NCBI RefSeq assembly: GCF_003086295.3
Contig: NC_092053.1
Span: 83,637,671-83,701,670, forward strand
DNA: 64,000 nt
Source: Arachis hypogaea
Lineage: Eukaryota > Streptophyta > Magnoliopsida > Fabales > Fabaceae
Direction: 5' to 3'
A program made the position numbers and the translations under genes. Below are positions 57,108 to 64,000 of this stretch, piece after piece; position 1 is the first letter of the stretch; every line of letters begins with the position of its first letter. The notes beneath the pieces are model-generated. The model was not told where the DNA came from, did not search any database, and saw nothing but the letters and a program-made list of their open reading frames with translations.

Positions 57108-58577
57108 GCATAAGGAAGAAAGAAAAAGGAAGAATGTGAAGTTTAGATAACTAAATAACCGAAGGGGAGAAAATTCCAAGTGATAATGAATTCCAAAGGA
57201 AAAATGTTAGCTCAAATACATGGTAGCTACAACACGTAGGTAAGACATCAATGAAGATCAAGAGGGAAATTCATAATAATTAGATGCAGGAGTGTTTATG
57301 GCATGCAGAAACAGGCATGAGAAACATAGCTCAAGCATCAAGTAGTAAATGTGCCAAATTAAAGAGCATGTGTAATGATGACAATTGTGAATAATAATCC
57401 CAGATACATGTCGAGTACAAATGTTGTGAAAAAGAGGTATTCAAGTAAAAGGAGTAAAACAAAATAGAGTTCAAGATGCCATAGGCTTTTTCACAAACAC
57501 TTGGTGAGCATGTTAAAGTAGGAATGAAAATAATATAATCCAAATGTATATGAGAGCCAAATTAAAATATCAGTTGTCAAATCACTTCTCATATCATCCA
57601 CAAGCTTTAGTATAGTAAGGTAATACCCAAATAAAATTCCAATACCAACATAAGAATGCAAGAAAAAGAAAAGAAAAAGAAACATGGATAATGAAACTAA
57701 AAGAAAAATAAAGAAGAAAGAAACATAAATTAATGTAATAATGAAAGAGTAAAAGAGAAAGAAGAAAAGAAACCTGATGGGGAAAAAGGAAGAAGAGATA
57801 ATTAGGATTGGGGTAGGGATAATTTGAAATCAGGCGCTGAGGAGGTTTAATTGTGCATCGCATGCGACGCGTAAGCGTGCATCACGCGTACGCGTGAGTT
57901 GCGCATTTTGAATAGTGACGCGTAAGCGTCAAGCAAGCGTACGCGTGCCTCTGATGGTGCAAATCGTGCAAAGGCATCGACGCGTACGCACAACTCTCTG
58001 TTCGCTCTAGGCATGGCGCAAAAATGGCATACGACGCGTGCGCGTCAGGGACGCGCACGCATGAAATGCCCTTTTGGGAAAACGATGCGCACACGTCAGG
58101 GACGCGTACACGTGATGGGACTTGTGCTGCTAGCACAGTTCCAGCCCCACACCATCATAACTCTTTGGCCATACACCCATTTAGGCCGATTTGCAGGGTC
58201 ACGCGTACGCGTGAGGGACGCGTACGCGTGGACTGGTGAAAACGCAAGCAACGCGTATGTGTGAAGGACGCGTACGCATGGACTTGCTTGTGCGCAAGGC
58301 ATGCCACCAGCACCACTCTTGCCAAACTCTGTTCAATTTTTATTTTTCATGCACGCACATATGACGCGTACGCGTCAGCGACGCTGGCGCGTCGTGTGCG
58401 TTTTTTATATGCAGTATGCAAAATGCAGCATGCAGATGAATATGCAGAAATTATGAATGACTACCGCGAAGATTAAAATAAAATACACTAAGAATGAGAA
58501 GAAATGACCATACCATGGTGGGTTGTCTCCCACCTAGCACTTTGCTTTTATGTCCTTAAGTTGGACGGTCCACAAGT
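57108..58577 (-). other. Spacer of element L between integrase and the PF20167 ORF
   Basis: About 1.47 kb. The part near the ORF (57180-57830) is A/T-rich without a gene; 57860-58402 is an ACGCGT palindrome block. The many short ORFs in that block on both strands (57882-58476) come from the repeats. A separate promoter for the ORF is possible but no clear TATA box can be chosen. Confidence 0.65.
57860..58402. repeat. ACGCGTACGCGT palindrome block in the internal region of L
   Basis: GACGCGTAAGCGT, CACGCGTACGCGTGAG, GACGCGTACGCGTGG, TGACGCGTACGCGTCAG and variants recur about ten times in 540 bp, often in pairs 8-12 bp apart. The same motif fills the U3 block of this element (53950-54098). Confidence 0.88.
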
Positions 58578-59729
58578 TCAATCTGCTTCTGTTGGTGGAT
58601 ACTCCAAGAGGAAGACCTCTAGCTCTTTATGTTGCTTCCTCTTCTCACCATGATATAGCTTTAAGCGATGTCCATTGACCTTGATGAATTTGGAACTTGA
58701 AGGATGACTCAGATGAAAGACCCCATATGGCTCTGCCTTCTCTACTCTGTAGGGGCCTTCCCATCTGGATCTCAGCTTTCCTAGCATGAGTCTCAGCCTT
58801 GAGTTATAAAGGAGAACTAGCTCCCCAGATCTGAACTCTCTTCTCTTGATATGCTTGTCATGCATAGCCTTCACCTTCTCTTTGTATAATCTGGAGTTGT
58901 CGTAAGCTTCGAGTCGAAGGGTCTCGAGTTCTGCTAGTTGCAGCTTCCTTTTAGCACCAGCTTTCTCAAATCCCATGTTGCATTGCCTTACAGCACAGAA
59001 AGCCTTGTGTTCCACCTCTACTGGGAGGTGACAAGCCTTTCCGTACACTAAGCGGAAGGGACTCATCCCAATGGGTGTCTTGTACGCTATCTGATAAGCC
59101 CAGAGCACATCAACAAGTCTGGTGCTCTAATCCTTCCTATGAGGCTTTACTATCTTCTCCATAAGGCACTTTATATCCCTGTTAGACACCTCTGCTTGCC
59201 CATTAGTCTGAAGGTGGTAAGATGTTGCTACTTTGTGCACAATCCCATGCTTCTTTAGTAGACCTGCTAATCTCCTGTTGCAAAAGTGAGTGCCTTGATC
59301 ACTCACGATTGCTCGTGGTGATCCAAAGCGACAGATAATATGATTTTTAACAAAAGAGATAACAATGTTAGCATCATCATTACGGACAGGAATTGCTTCC
59401 ACCCATTTAAAAACATAATCTACAGCTAACAATATATATAAGAAACCACTAGAGTTTGGGAATGGACCCATGAAGTCAATGCCCAGACATAAAAGTGTAG
59501 TAGTATCATTAAAAAAGATTTGCAGAAGATTTGCAGAAGGCAGTAGTATCATTAAAAAGTGTAGGCCACCAGAATTCACAGTCTAAAATTTTTCTAGCTG
59601 TTCTTTGAGGGCCAAAATGTCCCCCACTCTCAGAAGAGTGGCAGACCTCTAAAATTGACTGGAATTCTGATTGAAGCACACACCTTCTAATTACCTTGTC
59701 AGCACCATACCTCCATAAAGATGGGTTAT
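58578..59729 (-). pseudogene. int: Integrase of element L, deleted in part and cut by O
   Basis: In order: an H2C2 region (PSLWRYGADKVIRRCVL, CHSSESGGHFGPQRTARKIL, AFCKS) in which the last Cys is lost; a deletion of the following segment; the rve catalytic core with GIDFMGPFPNS, VSDQGTHFCNR and NGQAEVSNRDIK, so D, D and E are all present; TAG at 59127 where the family has Trp; then [20 protein letters not shown] and the C-terminal domain with [44 protein letters not shown], ending at 58578. The H2C2 part and the core are in different frames. This is the Athila type of integrase, which would join the DNA copy to the chromosome. Reverse transcriptase, RNase H and gag would be right of O, beyond the window. 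Confidence 0.87.
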
Positions 59730-60530
59730 TGATGAGATATTTTGGAGGAAAAATAAATCTCTCCCAAAACACCACAAATCTAACCGGCAAGTGCACCGGG
59801 TCGCATCAAGTAATAAAACTCACGGGAGTGAGGTCGATCCCACAGGGATTGATGGATCAAGCAATTTTAGTGGGTGATTAGTTTAGTCAAGCTGACATTT
59901 AGTGAATTGTGTGAAATGTAGCCAACAGAAAGTAAATTGCAATAAATCTTAAAGATGCAGTAAGTAAAATTGCAAGTAAGTTAAAGAACAAGAAAGTAAA
60001 ATAGCTGAAACTTAAATTGCAAGAAAAGTAAATTGCATGAAAAGTAAAGGGGCTGGGGTGTTGGAAATTAAAGAGAGCAATAGATCAAGCAACTGGAAAT
60101 GTAAATTGCAGGAAGAATAAAGGAAATTGGATGCTAGGAATTAAAACAGGATTTAAATTGTGAAGTGCAGTGAAGTAAGGAACGCTCAGATTCTCAGCTT
60201 AATTGCAAAATAAAATTGAAGATCTCAGGGAATCAAAGAGACTAGAAAATGAGTCTAGATCTCAAGCCCTTCCTTGATTCAACAGCAGACAGATTGAAGA
60301 AGAAATGACGATGGAAGCAGTAAATGAAAACTTTGATTCAAATCCCAATTTCTGAAATTATGCAGACAAGCAAAACAAAGAGAAATCTCAAAGGGAGAAT
60401 GAAATAGAATTTCTTCAATTCTCCACTCAAGATTCAAGACGAGAATGTAAACTAAGAGAGAGCTCTCTAATCCTAATGCTCCCTAGTGGAGCCAGCCTCC
60501 TCACAAATATGAAAATGATGCCTTATATAG

Positions 60531-60540
60531 GCTTTACAAA
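60531..60540 (-). promoter_or_regulatory. TATA box of element O, left LTR
   Basis: The minus strand reads CTATATAAGG. The first palindrome is about 175 bp upstream. Confidence 0.65.
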
Positions 60541-60719
60541 ATGAAAATGAAATTCAAAACAAATTACAATTAAAATGAAATTTCTATTCTAACTATCTCT
60601 TGTGCCTTTGAGTGGTGTCCATTGGGCCCTTGCTCTTGATGGAATTGGGTTGATAAAGGCCTTGGTTGATTGCTCTTGGAGTTTGAAGAGGAACCGAATT
60701 GAACCGGGTTGAGTTTGCA

Positions 60720-61730
60720 AAAGTTGGACCTAAAGTTTGAGCCAAAGTTAGGGGTCTAACTTTGGCTCCAACTTTTCATAGCAGCAAAGCACATTCTGCT
60801 GGTATGGACGTTGGTGCCAATGTTAGGGGTCTAACTTTGACCCTAACGTTGGCCTCCCTTATGCACATTTATGGGGCCAACTTTGTCCTCTTGTCATGTT
60901 GCCAATTTTATGCCCAATATAGACTATCATATATGGTTGGAAAGCTATGAATGTCAGCTTTCTAACCCATTTAGAATCACTTCAATTGGACATTTACAAC
61001 TCAAGTTATGATCATTTGAAGAGGGCATGGTCGCTGGCTTTGGTGTGCAGCGTTTGAGGTAACGTTAGCCCTCAAACGTTGGCGAAAACGCCAGTTCTGG
61101 AGGCTCAAATGTATTGTCCACCCCATACTATTATACATTGTTGGAAAGCCCTGGATGTCTACTTTCCAATGCCGTTGGGAGCACATTATTTGGAGCTCTA
61201 CAGCTCGAGTTATACTTCTTTGAAGGTGCAGAGGTCAGTTGGCCTCACTGCAGGTTGCCACCATGTTCGTTTATGCACATTGCGGGGCAGTTTTCTCCCT
61301 CAATTTTAGTGTCCACCATGCAGTGCCATATATGCTTGGAAATCTCTTGATTCCTACTTTCCAATGCTTCTTGAATCACCTCATTTGGAGCTCTGTAGCT
61401 CAGGTTATTCTTGTTGGAAGTATACCCCTTGTATGCCTTGTGGTGTGTGGCGCCAACGTTAGCCTCAAAGTTAGGGGGCTAACGTTGGCGCAAACGTTGG
61501 CCCTTCTCCCTTTGTGATTCATGTGCCAACGTTAGCCTCCAAGTTAGGGGGCTAACGTTGGCGCAAACGTTGGTGCCCAGGGGAGATCTTCTCAAGTTCC
61601 AACGTTAGCCTCCAAGTTAGGGGGCTAACGTTGGGGCTAACTTTTGCTCCTCTTCCTTGAATATTCATGTGCCAACGTTAGCCTCCAAGTTAGGGGGCTA
61701 ACGTTGGGGCTAACTTCTTGCTTCCTGGTT
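60720..61730. repeat. Palindrome block in U3 of O
   Basis: AAAGTTGGACC-type pairs and AACGTTGGCC pairs at 60720-60865, one pair at about 61058-61085, and four near-identical units at 61450-61725 built of GCCAACGTTAGCCTC, AAGTTAGGGG and GCTAACGTTGGC. Confidence 0.88.
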
Positions 61731-62049
61731 CAATTTATTCCATTGTCCTCTCTTTACTCCTAGCCATTCCTTCTTGCTTCACCCTTTCTCTAAGCCTTCT
61801 TCACCTATCATTAATCAACCAAACACATCAAAGCTATGCTCAAAATCATGAGATATTCATTATTTCATAATATGTGACAATTTTAGCATAAAACCTCATG
61901 AAATAGCATGAATTCATACATGGTTGATTAAATCAAAGGAAACATGAAAATCTACCCAATTGGCTTGCTTATGGCTCAAGAAAGTGCATAATTCAATTGA
62001 AAACAAAAGAAAAAGGCTAGTTAAAATAGGCTAAGATGACTTGTCATCA

Positions 62050-64000
62050 CAACACCAAACTTAAAGCTTGCTTGTCCCCAAGCAAGAAAAGAATCATGCA
62101 ATAAAGATTGACAATCCAAGGCAAGAAGAATAGCAACTCAATGTTCATGGTAAGCTAGTTTTCTAAGCATACTACAATCACAAAAGAAATGTAAATGATT
62201 GATGCTTCCATCTAGCTCAATTTATGAAATCTTTTTCTTATATTTCTTCCTTGAAACAAGCTTTTGATTTTCTTATTTAGCTTCTCCTTTTGGGTGCTTT
62301 GCCCCATGAGTTGATAACAAAGCTACGACTTCTAAATGCTTTGTTTTCAAGTATTACCACTTGATACATAAGCACCACAAGTATTTGATTAGAGAACTTC
62401 ATTAAGCTCATTTTTCTTTTCTTTTCTTGACTCTCTAATCATTGATGCTCAGTGCCTTGAACTTTGAGGGAGTGCTTTTGCACTTTGAGCCTAACCTTGA
62501 CTTCTAAGTGTTTTGTTTTCAAGCATTTGGCTTGATACATAAACACCACAAGTACTTAGCAAATAGATTGCCATTGGTACTCAGAGCCTTCAGCTTTCTC
62601 ATTCTTTCCCTTTTTCTTTTCTTGCTTTATTTTGCATTTGCTTCTTCAAGGTTTTCATGATTTTAAAAGATTTCACAAAATGTCCTAGGTGAAAACTTCA
62701 ATTAAATAAAATCTAATGCAATTAAGCAACAATCAAACATACTAGCTTACCAATACTTTTATGCACATGCTAAAATCTTCTTTAATGCCTTGTTTGTTTA
62801 TGATCATGATACTTTGTTGCTTTTGAATTCACAAAACTCAAGTTGGTAATCATAATGACATAGCACCATGTTGCAATTTAGACATCAAACTATGCCTTTT
62901 CATACACACATGCATACAGAGAAGGTACAGACAATCATGCAGTTTATGGTGCTTGAAACAAATGAGAGGAAAAGGGACTTTACAACCTTGTAGTTCATCT
63001 TCTCTATTGTTGTCATTTTCCTCCCATTCTCTTCCTTCCCATACCTAACTCAGAATGCTTGCTCATCCTCAAGCAACTATTAGAACCGTGGCTATGTGGC
63101 TAAGATGGATCATGAATGTCTTACACAAGGAATGTTAGTAGTACATGTGTTTCAAGCAAGCAAAGTTAAAGATAATAATCAAGGCACAAGAGACAGAGAC
63201 ATTGTGATTGCATACTTAAGAAGGTGAGCATAATACCTTGCATAGAAGATAAGTGGCACACCAAACTTAATGTGACACTTTCGCTTGGAATGAATGCAAG
63301 TATCCAGTAAAGATTTGAAGCAAATTGTGTTGCATAGCAACACCAAACATAGAATGCAATCCTATGTCAATTTATCTGAACTAAAACTAAACAAAAGAAA
63401 CTGTTATATGTTAAATACAATCACCAAATGAAGAATCTGTTATGAATAAGGATGTCTTGGTGATGTATTAACAAAAACAGTTAATGGAGGAAAGCATTAA
63501 AAACAAGTAAATAAATGAAACAAAGGGAAAACAAAAATTATCCAACTAAGAAGAAAAATAACACTGTAAAAGGCAATATGATTATGCAGACAAGTGATGT
63601 TGCCGGATTGATTTGCATAGAAAAATAGGTGGCACACCAAACTTAGAATCTTGGTGTGTCACTTTCATGTAAAATTGATGCAATCATCCATGAAGATGGA
63701 AAACAGTTTGTTGCAGGGCAACACCAAACTTAGAATGTAATCATATGCCAATTTATTGAAATTTAAACAAAGCAAGGAGAAGAATTGTATCTACTGTCTA
63801 CCTGTTCTTTACTTTCTTCCTTTTCTTCCAATTTGTTAAGAGAAATGACTTCAAAGGAGGAGAAGTTTCAGCTAGTGCCCCCTGTCTTGGTCTCTCCTCA
63901 GCAAGCTTCCTTGTGAAATTGGCTTGATTGATCTTGCTTGCTGGATCAGGGGGAGGATTGTTTGCAGTTGACCTTCTCATGAATGTTGTCCTTGGTGTCT
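62050..64000 (-). other. Element O 3' internal region
   Basis: It begins with the polypurine tract complement CAACACCAAACTTAAAGC. Further ACACCAAACTTA motifs on + lie near 63261, 63340 (one change), 63634 and 63721. No clear gene; gag is probably further right. The ORF at 63798-63980 is listed on its own. Confidence 0.75.
63798..63980 (-). CDS. Short open frame at the end of the coding part of O, unknown
   Basis: Sixty codons, MRRSTANNPPPDPASKINQA and then a basic end (NWKKRKKVKNR). It is in sense orientation and the frame may be open beyond the window, so it could be the end of a longer protein, but I recognise no domain. It does not clearly match the tails of A or I. It may be chance. Confidence 0.25.
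   Translation of the reverse strand: MRRSTANNPPPDPASKINQANFTRKLAEERPRQGALAETSPPLKSFLLTNWKKRKKVKNR

Larger units (their letters stand above)
59730..62049 (-). repeat. Element O 3' LTR
   Basis: 2320 bp. Sense layout: TGATGACAAGTCATC at 62049, palindrome block 61730-60720, TATA (CTATATAAGG, 60540-60531), GTAAAT/CTTAAA repeats about 60170-59930, conserved box near 59850-59820 (GTGGGATCGACCTCAC on minus). It also holds, at about 60930-61400, four GGAAAGC-type blocks (GGTTGGAAAGCTATGAATG, GTTGGAAAGCCCTGGATG and related), which A lacks and D shares at 21860. Confidence 0.88.
59730..64000 (-). mobile_element. Element O, incomplete at the window end
   Basis: Its left (3') LTR is 59730-62049; the internal region runs out of the window. 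GTTAT (59725-59729) is the expected left target duplication in the integrase of L. Ends and layout are those of element A (TGATGAGATA, GACTTGTCATCA), but the LTR is 455 bp longer. Confidence 0.88.

Noticed and set aside
57882..58476. Six short ORFs on both strands with Arg/Thr repeats
   Set aside because: Products of the ACGCGT palindrome block.
1..64000. Preference of insertions for LTRs (A, B, D, I, K and T2 are in LTRs)
   Set aside because: Five others (G, E, J, H, O) are in internal regions and LTRs make up about half of the sequence, so no preference can be claimed.

Overview
This window looks like intergenic heterochromatin from a legume. I think of Arachis (peanut or a wild relative) from the style of the elements, but that is recall and not proof. 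I see no host gene, no rRNA, tRNA or other RNA gene and no CRISPR array. Nearly every base belongs to Ty3/gypsy-type LTR retrotransposons, mostly Athila-like or gag-only derivatives of such elements, inserted into one another. The longer reading frames that make sense are retrotransposon gag, aspartic protease, integrase and the env-position plant ORF (PF20167 type). No reverse transcriptase or RNase H is visible. I name the elements by letter.

Left part (1-22187). Element B (+) contributes only its 3' LTR (138-1243 plus 9612-10665). It is split by the complete element A (-, 1244-9606; two 1865-bp LTRs, duplicated AAGAT, tRNA-type primer site, one gag-protease frame with five stops and no pol). 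B itself sits in an LTR fragment P (-, 10666 to about 11945). Next come the gag-protease half of element C (-, 11950-15417), a long LTR fragment T1 (TGTAACGACC type), a small + strand fragment Q, and the leader plus 5' LTR of element D (-), whose primer site is multiplied.

Middle (22188-37613). D lies inside the left LTR of element E (-). The body of E holds a solo LTR, G (TSD TAATC), which itself contains element I (-, 25226-32381). The body of E is also deleted and joined directly to its right LTR (34293-36550). E lies in the gag-like ORF of element J (-; 5' LTR 37614-39139).

Right part (39140-64000). J lies in gag of element H (-). The 5' LTR of H is split by a 4.3-kb solo LTR, T2 (TSD GTTCC). 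H lies in the 3' internal region of element K (+; 3' LTR 51507-53456). K lies in the 3' LTR of element L (-), an Athila-type element that still shows integrase and a broken PF20167 ORF. The integrase of L is cut by element O (-, 59730 to beyond the window). The order of nesting gives the order of insertion: L oldest, then K, H, J, E, D, with A, G/I, T2 and O as later side branches.

Shared architecture. Read in the sense direction, most LTRs have TGATG (or TGAT/TGG), then a block of short palindromes, then a TATA box 80-175 bp further on, then about 20-bp degenerate repeats, then a conserved box around GTGGGATCGACC, then CATCA. Each family has its own palindrome (AACGTT, AAAGTT, GCGCTCAGT, GAACGCC, ACGCGT, GTGCGCAC). 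This repeated U3 design, and gag-protease proteins that end in what looks like a leftover integrase C-terminus, are the most interesting signals.
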